This document shows, one piece after another, positions 26,039 to 35,284 of a DNA stretch of 64,000 nucleotides. Each line of letters opens with the position of its first letter. Positions within the stretch are counted from its first letter, which is position 1. The translations under genes were made by a program, and so were the position numbers. The notes beneath the pieces were generated by a model that was not told the origin of the DNA, ran no database searches, and saw only the letters and a list, made by a program, of their open reading frames with translations. This stretch comes from Bacillus sp. FJAT-42315 (GTDB lineage Bacteria; Bacillota; Bacilli; Bacillales; Domibacillaceae). The DNA lies in the NCBI RefSeq assembly GCF_002797375.1, contig NZ_KZ454941.1, positions 1,915,291 to 1,979,290 of the forward strand. The letters are read 5' to 3'.

Positions 26039-26087
26039 TATAAATCAGCCAAACTTGAATTACTTGGCATTGTCAAGCTGATTTATA
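26039..26087. promoter_or_regulatory. Perfect 11-bp inverted repeat upstream of XRE-PAS regulator gene
   Basis: TATAAATCAGC (26039-26049) and GCTGATTTATA (26077-26087) are exact inverted copies separated by 27 nt, with a further CTTG/CAAG pair inside. There is no T-run and a gene starts 80 nt later, so an operator or leader hairpin fits better than a terminator. Confidence 0.5.
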
Positions 26088-26167
26088 CTATGACATCCAA
26101 AAGCGAGAATTGGATTGTATATAGGTAGCAAGATGCGTTTACTATCTTAAAAAAAGAGAGGCCTAAG

Positions 26168-26704
26168 ATGAGAGATTGGTTAATACAGTTAAGAAAGAAT
26201 AAAAGTCTAACACAAGCAAATATAGCGGAGCAAGTGTTTATTGATCGCAGCTACTATGCACAAATTGAACAAGGAAAAAGAGATCCTAGTATCGGTGTAG
26301 CGAATCAGATTGCTAAATTATTAAAGTTCCACCCCTCTTTATTTTATTCAGAATTTTTAGAAAATCCTCTTGGAGAGGCCATCCAAGGCTCTCCAGTCGT
26401 TGTAGCTCACTGTGATTTACAATTACGGTACACATGGATCTACAACCCTCATTTAAATTTCCATTGGCAAGAATTTATCGGAAAACGAGACGATGAAATC
26501 ATGATGAATGAAGGATCAGTAAGTTTAATGGATGTCAAAAGGCAAGTGATTGAAAAAGATATGATTATACGAGAAAAAATTTGGTTTCCGATTTCTGGTC
26601 GTATTTTACTTTATGATGTGTATGCTCGTTCACTAAAGCGGGAAGGGAGGATCACTGGGGCGATGACGGTGTCAACGTTGCTTAAAAATATAGAAAATAA
26701 ATAA
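26168..26704 (+). CDS. XRE-family regulator with C-terminal PAS-like sensor domain
   Basis: A 178-residue protein. Residues 1-60 are a helix-turn-helix of XRE type (LRKNKSLTQANIAEQVFIDRSYYAQIEQG as two halves around residue 22, then RDPSIGVANQIAKLL). Residues about 75-175 resemble a PAS domain, with the recognisable CDLQLRYTWIYNPH and FIGKRDDEIM. The sensor ligand is unknown. AGAGAGG precedes ATG 26168. It is not in an operon with a clear target; the inverted repeat just upstream is a candidate self-operator. Confidence 0.82.
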   Translation: MRDWLIQLRKNKSLTQANIAEQVFIDRSYYAQIEQGKRDPSIGVANQIAKLLKFHPSLFYSEFLENPLGEAIQGSPVVVAHCDLQLRYTWIYNPHLNFHWQEFIGKRDDEIMMNEGSVSLMDVKRQVIEKDMIIREKIWFPISGRILLYDVYARSLKREGRITGAMTVSTLLKNIENK

Positions 26705-26829
26705 GTATTTTTGATCCCCTATCCGAAAGTGGCAGATTGTCACAAAACATTTATTTAATATGTATTTTTGTTATAATTTAACTCTAGCGTTTTATAGAAA
26801 AAACGACATGAAATGCAGAGGTGAGTAGA

Positions 26830-27012
26830 ATGAAAAGCAAATGGACAGGTTCTGATTTCACGAAATGGATTGAGACACTTGATGAACCATATCGTTCGTA
26901 CTTGAGAAGTAAGATGACAGAAGTGTTAGCGCTTTTCATGGAAAACCCCGAAAAAGCTGATCTGTATGTTCAGCAATTAAAAGATAGCATGGAGCTTAAA
27001 AAAAAGAAATGA
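26830..27012 (+). CDS. Small hypothetical protein
   Basis: A 60-residue charged, helical protein starting MKSKWTGSDFTKWIETL and ending in a Lys run. I start it at ATG 26830; GAGGTGAG before it is the ribosome site, so the in-frame GTG at 26821 is not used. A TATAAT lies about 55 nt upstream. No family is recognised. A strong ribosome site and promoter are the reasons to call it real. Confidence 0.6.
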   Translation: MKSKWTGSDFTKWIETLDEPYRSYLRSKMTEVLALFMENPEKADLYVQQLKDSMELKKKK

Positions 27013-27145
27013 TAAATATGTTTCCTTTTGCAAAGTTATATGTTATATTAATCAAGCGATGAGCTAATTTGCGTAAGTCGAATCACATGCCGTTAGAGGT
27101 TAAACATCTGGATGTGGCCGGATGGTTTTTCGCCGCAAATACGTC

Positions 27146-27194
27146 AAAAAAGAGGCTGTCACTAAGGAGTATTCCTTAATGACAGCCTCTTTTT
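27146..27194. terminator. Strong bidirectional terminator at the end of yfhO
   Basis: A 15-bp arm AAAAAGAGGCTGTCA pairs with TGACAGCCTCTTTTT, and inside is TAAGGA/TCCTTA with a 4-nt loop. It overlaps the last codon of yfhO, which is on the minus strand. Confidence 0.9.
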
Positions 27195-29758
27195 GTATTC
27201 CACACATAATAAACACTAACTAAACCAATGGTAAGCAGTATGAGCGAAAAGAAAAAGAAAGGGGGAGTATACGTTAATTCAATTTGATTCCTTCCTTGTT
27301 GCAAAGAGAGACCTATAAATGCATAATTCGCTTCATAGATCGGCTGTTTTTCTCCGTTGATTCGTAGTTTCCATCCTTTTTCAAAAGGAATCGGTAGGGC
27401 CATCCATCGTTCGTCCGTTCGATTGTTGTAATCGATCGTTACTTTATTTCTTTTTATCATGATGTTTGGAGCGTGTTCGTTCTTAGTTGCGACTTCTTTC
27501 AATACTTGATAATCTTCTTCAAATAAAGTCATCGATTTCACTACGTAATGTCCTTTTGGCACTCTAATTGATATTTTCTCCTTCTTTGGCACTCGAATCA
27601 TCAAGTCATTCACGTTTGTTTTGTAGATAGATTCGAATGCTTTACGGCTAGTTTCATAATCATTGACCGTTAACGTAAAAGGTAAGCCATCGATATTTTC
27701 GATATGAAAGCCGAAGTAATAATCCGCGGTTTTTTTATTAGATTCTTTAGGTGTGATATCAATTCCTCCGACGTTTTTTTTAATGGCTAGTTTGTCACGT
27801 TGATACGTTCCTCCGACTGCTTCAATGGTTGCTCGATTGATTTGATTGTTAACGGGGGTGTCCCAAGATTGATGAGGAATCGTTTCATCCTTTAATACAA
27901 TGCCTTGAAGCATCGCATGCTCACGGTCTAGCATAGAGCCTTGTTGTAACTCTTTTTCACTAAAGACCTTCTTCGTTGTACGGGCAAAAGGAAGAGGTAA
28001 TGAATTGTGATAAGCAATATAGTTTTTCGTTTCTAGCGATTTTTTAAAGCCATAAGGAACGTTTGCTTGCTGTTCTTTCGGTCGTACCCAAACATTCGCT
28101 TGCAATAAACTATGCAAATTTGTCCGGTTGCCTAACGTCGCATAGCGGCTTACACTTTCTCTCCCCATATCGATTTGCAAATCACGCCAATAAAAAAATA
28201 ATAATTGCTGATTAAAAATACTAGAATACAAGCTCGTGCCATGAAAACGTTGTACCATAGGAGTATTATTACGAATTGATACCATCCAGTCGATTTTTTC
28301 AAACGGTTCGTTCGTTTTTGCTTGAATTTGTTGGATCAGTTGTTGCTGCTCGTTACTATTATAGGAAGCACTTTCGAGAAATTCCTTTGTGACTGTTTTT
28401 ACGCTAGCATGTTCTGATAAGGTCCATTGATAGAGGTTTACGACTAGTAAGCTAGAAAGGATCAGCCACCCTTGTAAACACCGTAGAAGTACGATCGATG
28501 TTTTCCAACGATAAAGCACAAGTAGTAACGCGGTGATCAATAATAACGTAAAACTGATTTTCTTGACGACCGAAACGGCCGTCGTGGAGTCAAGGAAGGC
28601 CGAACTGATTGAGTAAATTGTCAGTGAGGCGATTACAGCTAGTGCGATTTCTTTCAAATAGACGTTTTTTATATGTTGCATGCCAACTGCGACACAGCCG
28701 GCAATGGTAAATGACAATAAATATTCAAAGCGGTATTGCGGAGCAGAAAAGCCATTGAATGCACTGCCGGCGACCGGGCTATAGTGGAGAAGGGTTAAGC
28801 TAAAGCTAAGAAGTGCAAACAGGCGAAACAGGGAGTGTTTATAAAGTGATTTCATCCATATCAATAAAACAAATATAGCTGGAATAATAATGTAACGACT
28901 GGCGAACAATGGATGATCAACTGTAGCAAACAGAGGGACCTCTGCTTCAAAAGGTGGACGATGATTATTAAAAAAACCATACGATGCTGGGATAAAAGAG
29001 ACGGCACTTAGGCAAAAGCTAATCAAACCAGAGGTAATAAATAGCTTGCACTGTTCGATTTTTCCTCGTTCATTGGTCGTTAAAGGGATGAACCAGCGAC
29101 CAATGATATACACCGCTAAAAACACTAAATTAATGTAGGAAAAATAAAAATTATTAAATAGCATAAGGGCAACAATAATGATGAACGACACAAGCCTACC
29201 TTCCCGTATGACTTTTTCCGTAGCCACGACAAGCAGCGGAATCCAGATCATCGCATCTGAAAAAAATTCCCAAAAAACGACATGACGAAAATACATGACG
29301 GATAGGCCGTACACGACTGCGCCAGTAAACGCCGCTGTTTTTTCAATGTGTAAATAACGAAACGCCCAAGTTGTGACAAATAAAATCAAACTTAACCGAA
29401 TGATACTCACCCATATAGCCACATCCGCCCAAAACTTTACATCAGGTGGACCCATAATTTGAACCACTTCAAGCACATACACAATGATGATCGTCAGCAA
29501 GAAGATAATGGATGTTGAGAAATAATAAGCAAGCTGACTATAAAATCCTCCCCCTAGGCCAAAGCGAAAAGAATAGAAGAAGTTTCCTTCTGTGTAATGA
29601 TCATAAATAAATTGCTTAAACGGCAGCATTTGCGACAGGCCATCATTGGGTCCCAGCATGTATCTTCCATTTAACCATTCTTGAAAGAAAAAAAAGTGAG
29701 CACTTGCCGACACGAGCAGACTGCTAAAGATAAGAAGCCCTATTGATTTTCTGTTCAT
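27176..29758 (-). CDS. yfhO: YfhO-family membrane glycosyltransferase
   Basis: An 860-residue protein with about 12-13 transmembrane segments in the first 440 residues, a large outside domain, and a last hydrophobic segment near the C-terminus. The opening (FFFQEWLNGRYMLGPNDGLSQ, conserved core GPNDGLSQMLPFKQ) is typical of YfhO. In B. subtilis, YfhO, with CsbB and GtcA, puts GlcNAc on lipoteichoic acid outside the cell. Here yfhO is the last gene of the csbB-gtcA-yfhO operon and overlaps gtcA by 4 nt. Confidence 0.93.
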   Translation of the reverse strand: MNRKSIGLLIFSSLLVSASAHFFFFQEWLNGRYMLGPNDGLSQMLPFKQFIYDHYTEGNFFYSFRFGLGGGFYSQLAYYFSTSIIFLLTIIIVYVLEVVQIMGPPDVKFWADVAIWVSIIRLSLILFVTTWAFRYLHIEKTAAFTGAVVYGLSVMYFRHVVFWEFFSDAMIWIPLLVVATEKVIREGRLVSFIIIVALMLFNNFYFSYINLVFLAVYIIGRWFIPLTTNERGKIEQCKLFITSGLISFCLSAVSFIPASYGFFNNHRPPFEAEVPLFATVDHPLFASRYIIIPAIFVLLIWMKSLYKHSLFRLFALLSFSLTLLHYSPVAGSAFNGFSAPQYRFEYLLSFTIAGCVAVGMQHIKNVYLKEIALAVIASLTIYSISSAFLDSTTAVSVVKKISFTLLLITALLLVLYRWKTSIVLLRCLQGWLILSSLLVVNLYQWTLSEHASVKTVTKEFLESASYNSNEQQQLIQQIQAKTNEPFEKIDWMVSIRNNTPMVQRFHGTSLYSSIFNQQLLFFYWRDLQIDMGRESVSRYATLGNRTNLHSLLQANVWVRPKEQQANVPYGFKKSLETKNYIAYHNSLPLPFARTTKKVFSEKELQQGSMLDREHAMLQGIVLKDETIPHQSWDTPVNNQINRATIEAVGGTYQRDKLAIKKNVGGIDITPKESNKKTADYYFGFHIENIDGLPFTLTVNDYETSRKAFESIYKTNVNDLMIRVPKKEKISIRVPKGHYVVKSMTLFEEDYQVLKEVATKNEHAPNIMIKRNKVTIDYNNRTDERWMALPIPFEKGWKLRINGEKQPIYEANYAFIGLSLQQGRNQIELTYTPPFFFFSLILLTIGLVSVYYVWNTKRGCH

Positions 29759-30144
29759 GCACGGACCCTCTCTTTTTTTAATATTTTTCCTGTCACGACA
29801 AATGTCACTGGCACCGATAAAAATAGAACAATAATCGGTGTAACCGTACTACTAATATGTAAATATTCAATCAACATATACATGAAGAAGGAGGTAAGAC
29901 AAAAGTTGAACAATTGCGACAAAGGAAAGGTGAAAAACTTCGATAACGTCGGTTTTACTTGAAAGGTAAAGTAACAATTTAAGAAGAAAGAGATGACCAA
30001 GCTCATCAGGAAAGCTATTATATGTGACAGCATATAATTCTGGTGCAATAAAGAATGAAGCAGTAAGTAAATAGCATAGTAATGAAGAGTATTAATTCCC
30101 CCGATGATGGCGAACTTGATAAACTCTTGGCCGGTTTTTCTCAT
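29755..30144 (-). CDS. gtcA: GtcA-family undecaprenyl-phosphate-sugar flippase
   Basis: A 129-residue protein with four hydrophobic segments and the family start FIKFAIIGGINTLHYYAIY. GtcA-like proteins flip the lipid-linked sugar made by CsbB to the outer face. I start it at ATG 30144, which follows GGAG at good distance; a second in-frame ATG at 30156 has no site. It begins inside the csbB coding end, in another frame. Confidence 0.88.
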   Translation of the reverse strand: MRKTGQEFIKFAIIGGINTLHYYAIYLLLHSLLHQNYMLSHIIAFLMSLVISFFLNCYFTFQVKPTLSKFFTFPLSQLFNFCLTSFFMYMLIEYLHISSTVTPIIVLFLSVPVTFVVTGKILKKERVRA

Positions 30145-31078
30145 AAGTAACTCCATTTCGAATATTGGTTTCTTGAATTAAGAAAGGAGGCCGTTTTTTT
30201 GTTTCATAGTAAATACGGCCAATGTATTCACCGATCACACCAAGACTTACTAATTGGATTCCTCCAAGAAGTAGAACAGCCGTAATAATCGTGAAATAGC
30301 CGGGGACAGCAACTCCATTCTTTACTATTTGAATAAAGGTGATGATACTATATAAAACAGACAGCGAAAGAATCAAGGCACCCGAATAAAAGCATAGGCG
30401 GAGCGGTCGGTTGTTAAAGGAGACTAATCCATCTAGACCATAATTCATTAATTTAGTGAAGGACCATTTCGTTTGCCCATTTTTACGCACAATATTTTCG
30501 TAGTCAATGATTTTCTGTTCCATGCCAATCCAGGAAAATAGCCCTTTTGAAAAACGTTGTCCTTCATTTAATGATAAAACAGCCGTCACCGCTCGTTCAC
30601 TAAGTAAACGAAAGTCGCCAACCCCGTCTTCAAGCTTCACATCGACAACTTTATTCATCAGACGGTAGTACATGCAGGAAAGAATCGTTCGAAGGCGCTG
30701 CTCTCCTTTTCGATTGCGGCGAGCAATAACTTGGTCATAGCCTTCTTCCCATCCTTGAATGAGTGAAGGGATTAAATGAGGAGGGTGTTGCAAGTCTGCA
30801 TCCATAATAATGACGGCTTTCCCGCTTACATGTCGCAAACCAGCGAAGATCGCCGCCTCCTTGCCGAAGTTACGCGAGAATGAAATATATTTGATTTTCG
30901 CTGATTTAGCAGAAAGGAATTTGATTTGCTGTAACGTTCGATCTGTACTAGCATCGTTGATAAAGATGATTTCCATATCATAGGCGAGATGAGCGAATTC
31001 TTTTTTTATACTTTCATAAATTAATGCAATATTTTCTTCTTCATTGAAGGACGGAATGATGATAGAGATTTGATTCAT
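30092..31078 (-). CDS. csbB: CsbB-like family 2 glycosyltransferase (undecaprenyl-phosphate sugar synthase)
   Basis: A 328-residue protein: GT-A domain with ISIIIPSFNEEENI at the start, DASTDRTL, and the metal/nucleotide motif IMDADLQHPP near residue 96; two C-terminal transmembrane helices (about 225-250 and 260-285). This is the polyisoprenyl-phosphate glycosyltransferase type that loads GlcNAc or glucose onto undecaprenyl phosphate. I start it at ATG 31078 (AGAAGGTG before it); a GTG at 31090 lies within that site. First gene of the glycosylation operon. Confidence 0.9.
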   Translation of the reverse strand: MNQISIIIPSFNEEENIALIYESIKKEFAHLAYDMEIIFINDASTDRTLQQIKFLSAKSAKIKYISFSRNFGKEAAIFAGLRHVSGKAVIIMDADLQHPPHLIPSLIQGWEEGYDQVIARRNRKGEQRLRTILSCMYYRLMNKVVDVKLEDGVGDFRLLSERAVTAVLSLNEGQRFSKGLFSWIGMEQKIIDYENIVRKNGQTKWSFTKLMNYGLDGLVSFNNRPLRLCFYSGALILSLSVLYSIITFIQIVKNGVAVPGYFTIITAVLLLGGIQLVSLGVIGEYIGRIYYETKKRPPFLIQETNIRNGVTYEKNRPRVYQVRHHRGN

Positions 31079-31155
31079 CTTGATGAACACCTTCTTGAGC
31101 GTATTTAAAGCATAGCTTTCATTCTATTGTAGTCAGGGAGAGGAGCGAATAAACA

Positions 31156-32817
31156 TTGAAAATCGAATTAAGCGATAAACACAATCCTCAGCAAAATGAG
31201 AAGCTAATTGACTCATTTTTCAAACGACCAACCAACGAAGTCGTTGAAGAAACGATGGCTTTGTTCAATGAACATAAGCATCGGTATCCTCGACCGAATA
31301 GGAAAGAGAAGCGTCATCCTTGGTCATTCGCTTATTTATTAGAGCAAATGAAATCTTTTTTGATTGGAATATTTATGCCGAAGAAACAAGGAAAGCCACC
31401 GAGAGATGTAGGCATTACAGTAGATGAGCAAGGAATGGTATCCCCGGATTGGAAGGGCCGATTGGAGCAACAATTTCGTCAGCTTCAAAAGAACGTTCGC
31501 CAAGTACAGGTGACCGAATTTGGTGCTGTAGGAGATGGGAAAACGGACTGCACGAAAGCATTTCAACGAGCGATCGGAAACGGGAAGGTGAAAGTGATCA
31601 TCCCAGCAGGAACGTATATTGTCAAAGGTCTTCAACTGCCGTCCTGGACTTGGCTCGTTGGTGAAGGTAAGGGGAAAACGATATTGAAGCTGCATCCAGG
31701 CGCATCTAAAAGCAGCTGGGTAGTGACGAATAGCGATCATAAGAAAGGGAATCACCATTTGTTTGTAGAAGAGATGAGTCTTGATTGGCATGTGGAGCGG
31801 CTTGGGGAAGTCGAAAAAACGAGCGTAGGCGGCAATCGTGCGAGCTGTTTAACGTATGCGAATGTTACTTATGGCTGGGTCAAAAACGTAGAAGCGATCA
31901 ACCCTGGGCTTCACTGCTTTGATGTATCATCGACACTGTACAATTATTCTGGTGATGGCTACCGGGCACGCGGGGGTAGCAAGTATATTTGGCTCGATGG
32001 CTTAAATGGCTATGGATTCGGGGATGACGGCATTACGACTCATCATAGTGATTACATATGGATCTCCAATTCTCATATGTGTGATCCTAGTGGAAAAGCC
32101 CATAAACAAGGCTACTCTAACTCAAATGGCATTGAAGTAGATGACGGGTCGCAAAATGTGTTGCTCGTTAACAATTCAACGGCACGTTGTTTCGGCGGAG
32201 TGGAAGTGAAAGCGCATCATAACTCTTCAGCGGCGACAAATGTGCATATTGTCGGTCATTTATCGATGAATGATAATCGCTCCTTCAATTTTCGTCACAT
32301 TGGTCATCATCAGAAACAGGACCCTGAATCAAAAACAGCCTATAATATTACGGCTTCACGAATCGTGGCAATTGCTCCTGTTCGAACGGACTTATATCGC
32401 GACTCTCACCCGCGAGCATTAGTCGTCTCTGCCTATAAAAATGTGGTCATTAACCAGTTTCGCGTTATTGGCGATCCGGAGTATGATTATCAAAATCAAC
32501 CTGTGATTGCTGTGCAATATCGTTCGCGAAACGTGTTGTTAAATCATGTGAACATTCAAGGTTTTCAAACGGCAGGCAGTGATATTAAAATTTTTGGTGG
32601 AGAGCAACGAGCGGATGATGTGCAAATTCGTCGTATATATATGAAGAATTCAGCTGCTAATGCTTTAACTGTCGGACCTGACATTCAACGTATCCTTATT
32701 CATCATGTCATCGCACTCCATGTTAACGGAGTGTGCGGTTGTCACTTAGCTAGCCCAAACGTTGACATGAAAAATATTACTGCGACAGGATACAAAGATG
32801 TGTATACTAAACGATAA
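31156..32817 (+). CDS. Right-handed beta-helix protein (pectate lyase / GH28-like superfamily)
   Basis: A 553-residue protein. Residues about 115-170 hold the Pectate-lyase-3 superfamily start (VTEFGAVGDGKTDCTKAFQRA, core FGAVGDGKTD), then repeated beta-helix turns with Asn and Gly (for example DDGITTHHSDYIWISNSHM as DDGITTHHSD and IWISNSHM; SNSNGIEVDDGSQNVLLVNN core NGIEVDDGSQN). No signal peptide is visible; the N-terminus is charged. The start is TTG 31156 behind AGGAG, but the first ATG comes 100 bases later. Divergent from the csbB operon. Substrate unknown: cell-wall sugar polymers are possible by context. Confidence 0.75.
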   Translation: MKIELSDKHNPQQNEKLIDSFFKRPTNEVVEETMALFNEHKHRYPRPNRKEKRHPWSFAYLLEQMKSFLIGIFMPKKQGKPPRDVGITVDEQGMVSPDWKGRLEQQFRQLQKNVRQVQVTEFGAVGDGKTDCTKAFQRAIGNGKVKVIIPAGTYIVKGLQLPSWTWLVGEGKGKTILKLHPGASKSSWVVTNSDHKKGNHHLFVEEMSLDWHVERLGEVEKTSVGGNRASCLTYANVTYGWVKNVEAINPGLHCFDVSSTLYNYSGDGYRARGGSKYIWLDGLNGYGFGDDGITTHHSDYIWISNSHMCDPSGKAHKQGYSNSNGIEVDDGSQNVLLVNNSTARCFGGVEVKAHHNSSAATNVHIVGHLSMNDNRSFNFRHIGHHQKQDPESKTAYNITASRIVAIAPVRTDLYRDSHPRALVVSAYKNVVINQFRVIGDPEYDYQNQPVIAVQYRSRNVLLNHVNIQGFQTAGSDIKIFGGEQRADDVQIRRIYMKNSAANALTVGPDIQRILIHHVIALHVNGVCGCHLASPNVDMKNITATGYKDVYTKR

Positions 32818-32845
32818 AGTGAAAACAGAAACGTTGGAGGTTTCT

Positions 32846-33109
32846 ATGAGCGAACCGAAGAAACAAACACATCCACTTCTTTATAAAATAGGGATGGGTC
32901 TAATTATGGGTTCTGCTGTTTTTTGGATTTTTCCATTTATTATTCCCTTCCTATCTGTCACAACGACAATGAAAGCCGCGTTGATTACCGGATCACTCAT
33001 CTGTGCGGAAATCGTTTTTTGGCTAGGGCTGTTGCTCGTTGGAAAAGAGGCGGCGATGAAGTTCAGGTCGTCAAGAAGTGTTCGAAGGTGGAAAAGAAGC
33101 AAAGAGTAA
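32846..33109 (+). CDS. Small two-helix membrane protein (transporter suffix domain type)
   Basis: An 87-residue protein from ATG 32846, directly behind TTGGAGG. It has two transmembrane helices (residues about 17-38 and 45-66) and a basic C-terminus. The pattern PLLYKIGMGLIMGSAVFW with a second helix ending LLLVGKEAA fits the small 'transporter suffix' proteins. It may work with a transporter, but none is adjacent. A terminator follows. Confidence 0.7.
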   Translation: MSEPKKQTHPLLYKIGMGLIMGSAVFWIFPFIIPFLSVTTTMKAALITGSLICAEIVFWLGLLLVGKEAAMKFRSSRSVRRWKRSKE

Positions 33110-33111
33110 AG

Positions 33112-33142
33112 AGACTGTCTCATATAGAGGCAGTTTTTCTTT
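33112..33142 (+). terminator. Terminator
   Basis: ACTGTCTC (33114-33121) pairs with GAGGCAGT (33127-33134) with one G-T pair, followed by a run of T. Confidence 0.75.
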
Positions 33143-33223
33143 TTTGGTAGATTGACTGTAAAGTAACTTCATAGTAATATAATGGTGATATTTGTAATAA
33201 ACAGGTGAGGGGAGGCGTGGGAA

Positions 33224-34357
33224 GTGCCTAGTCGACTAGAAAGAAAGAAGCGTAGACGATTGAAAAAGCCTATTCGGAATGTACTCATTGTTTGGTGTGT
33301 CTTGATTGTAGGGTTTGTTTTTTATAATTTGACGATCAAACCAGATAAAACATACACAAAAGAAACAGAAAATAAAGAAAAAACTCAAAAGGTAGATGCT
33401 CCTAAAAAAGAGCCTGTACAAACAACGATCAAAATTAGTGCCGCAGGGGATTTCACGTTAGGAACGGATGAGAGTTTTACATATGCAGGGTCATTTCCTG
33501 ATGAAGCACAGAAAAATGGACTGCCTTATTTTGCTGCTGAGCTTGGCGATGTGTTTAAACAAGATGATTTATCTACCGTCAATTTAGAGACAACTTTGAC
33601 AAATGCGACTGAAAAAGCGGTGAAGAAGTTTCGATTTAAGGGAGATCCTTCGTACGCCCAAATTCTACAATACGCAGGAATTGAATCAGTCAATTTAGCG
33701 AATAACCATACATTTGATTACTTGCAAAAGGGATATGATGATACGATCGCTACCTTAAAAAAGAATAAGATTGGTTATTTTGGCTATGAACATACATATG
33801 TGACAACGATTAAAGATGTGAAAGTCGGTGTGATCGGCTATGAAGGCTGGGATGACACCGAAGAAACGCGATCGAAAGTGAAGGCTGGGATTGAAGAGGT
33901 GAAGAATCAAGGAGCGGAAATAGTTATCGTTCATTTCCACTGGGGAATTGAACGCCAATATGTCCCAACTTCATCACAGCAAACGTTGGCGCGTTTTACG
34001 ATCGATAGTGGAGCTGATTTAGTCCTTGGCCACCATCCACATGTAGTTCAAGGGATTGAAGAGTACAATGGCAAGTTTATCGTCTACAGCCTCGGTAACT
34101 TTATGTTTGGTGGAAATAGAAATCCAAGTGATAAGGACACCTATGTATTCCAACAAACATTCCATTTAACAGACGGTCAATTAACTGATAAAAAGGAAAT
34201 TAAAGTGGTGCCATTTTCGATTTCTTCTGTTTCTGAGAGAAATAATTATCAGCCTAAATTATTAACTGGAGACGAAGCGGTAAGAGTCAAAAATAAAATT
34301 ATCGATGTATCGAATCAGATTAAAGGGTCTGATTGGACCAAATATGAAGTGCAATAA
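33224..34357 (+). CDS. CapA/PgsA-family membrane-anchored metallophosphatase-like protein
   Basis: A 377-residue protein with one N-terminal membrane anchor (residues about 19-40), a Lys/Glu-rich linker, and a CapA domain: SAAGDFTLG near residue 70, STVNLETTLT, LANNHTFDY near residue 160, VHFHWG, and GHHPHVVQG near residue 270. CapA proteins have a calcineurin-like metal site and are linked to poly-gamma-glutamate capsule export or anchoring. No other cap/pgs genes are near, so a capsule role is not shown. The start is GTG 33224 behind GAGGGGAGG. Confidence 0.88.
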   Translation: MPSRLERKKRRRLKKPIRNVLIVWCVLIVGFVFYNLTIKPDKTYTKETENKEKTQKVDAPKKEPVQTTIKISAAGDFTLGTDESFTYAGSFPDEAQKNGLPYFAAELGDVFKQDDLSTVNLETTLTNATEKAVKKFRFKGDPSYAQILQYAGIESVNLANNHTFDYLQKGYDDTIATLKKNKIGYFGYEHTYVTTIKDVKVGVIGYEGWDDTEETRSKVKAGIEEVKNQGAEIVIVHFHWGIERQYVPTSSQQTLARFTIDSGADLVLGHHPHVVQGIEEYNGKFIVYSLGNFMFGGNRNPSDKDTYVFQQTFHLTDGQLTDKKEIKVVPFSISSVSERNNYQPKLLTGDEAVRVKNKIIDVSNQIKGSDWTKYEVQ

Positions 34358-34363
34358 TCGAAG

Positions 34364-34398
34364 AAAGACGTTTCGCGACCAGGCTGAAACGTCTTTTT
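34364..34398 (+). terminator. Terminator of the CapA-family gene
   Basis: AAAGACGTTTC and GAAACGTCTTT form an 11-bp stem followed by Ts. Confidence 0.85.
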
Positions 34399-34501
34399 AG
34401 CTACATGTTAATCCATAAAAATTTTATCCCGCATGTTTCTCAACTTTCATTAATAGATATGATAGAGCAGCACTTGATCTCATTTGTTGGAGGTGAGAGA
34501 C

Positions 34502-35230
34502 ATGCGTGTTTCTACGCACAGTTTATTAACTCAGGGAGATATGAATAATGAGAAATTCGTACCACAATGGGTTGTAAATGAATATCAACATTTTCACCAA
34601 GTGGTAACGGATCGCACTTTCCCTTGTACATTTGGCTTAACAGCGGAGAAAAAAGGGGAGTTACGCTACTCCTATATTACGCATGATGATTGGTCGAGAC
34701 TGCCACAAGCGTTAGAGTCATTTATTGAGTTATTTGATCCTGACAAGCCGCTTGTTCGCCATGGCTTTTTCTTATTTGTTGAACCCGAAGAAGAAGAGAG
34801 AACGCTCACGTATTACCGCCATTACTTTTGGGCGTTGTTGCAGTATTTACATGAAGTCGATCCAAAGCCGTGGCCAGCCAATTATCCAAAAGATCCTGAT
34901 CATCCGTTATGGGCCTTTTCTTTTGCTGGAGAGCCATTCTTCGTCTTCGGCAATGCTCCCGCTTATAAGCAAAGAAAAACGAGAGATTTAGGCAACAGCC
35001 TTGTGCTGGGGTTTCAGCCAAGACGAATCTTTGACGGTCTAGAAGGAACGTCAATGAATGGGCAATTATCGAGAGAAAAAGTACGAGCCCGCGTAGAAAA
35101 ATGGGATCAACTCCCGAAACATCCAAACATTAGTCATTACGGTGACCTTAATCATCGGGAGTGGAAGCAATATTTTATTGGAGATGACATCGTCCCGATT
35201 ACCGGAAAATGTCCGTTTCAACCAAAATAA
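34502..35230 (+). CDS. YqcI/YcgG family protein
   Basis: A 242-residue soluble protein with RTFPCTFGLTAEKKGELRYSY near the N-terminus (core FPCTFG), HGFFLFVEPEE, HPLWAFSFAGEPFFVFGNAP as two blocks, NSLVLGFQPRRIFDGLEG, and a last CPF motif. These are typical of the YqcI/YcgG family, which has no known activity. I start it at ATG 34502, after GGAGGTGAG; the earlier in-frame TTG at 34484 lies before that site. Single gene with its own terminator. Confidence 0.85.
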   Translation: MRVSTHSLLTQGDMNNEKFVPQWVVNEYQHFHQVVTDRTFPCTFGLTAEKKGELRYSYITHDDWSRLPQALESFIELFDPDKPLVRHGFFLFVEPEEEERTLTYYRHYFWALLQYLHEVDPKPWPANYPKDPDHPLWAFSFAGEPFFVFGNAPAYKQRKTRDLGNSLVLGFQPRRIFDGLEGTSMNGQLSREKVRARVEKWDQLPKHPNISHYGDLNHREWKQYFIGDDIVPITGKCPFQPK

Positions 35231-35234
35231 TGAT

Positions 35235-35279
35235 AAAAGGCTTTCCGAAGGGCGATAGTCTGCCAATGGAAAGCCTTTT
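35235..35279. terminator. Bidirectional terminator
   Basis: AAAAGGCTTTCC and GGAAAGCCTTTT pair around a 21-nt loop, between convergent genes. Confidence 0.8.
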
Positions 35280-35284
35280 ACTCG

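Noticed and set aside
27012-27145. Possible small RNA between the 60-residue gene and the yfhO terminator
   Set aside because: Some short complementary runs exist, but no promoter or stable fold can be supported by eye.
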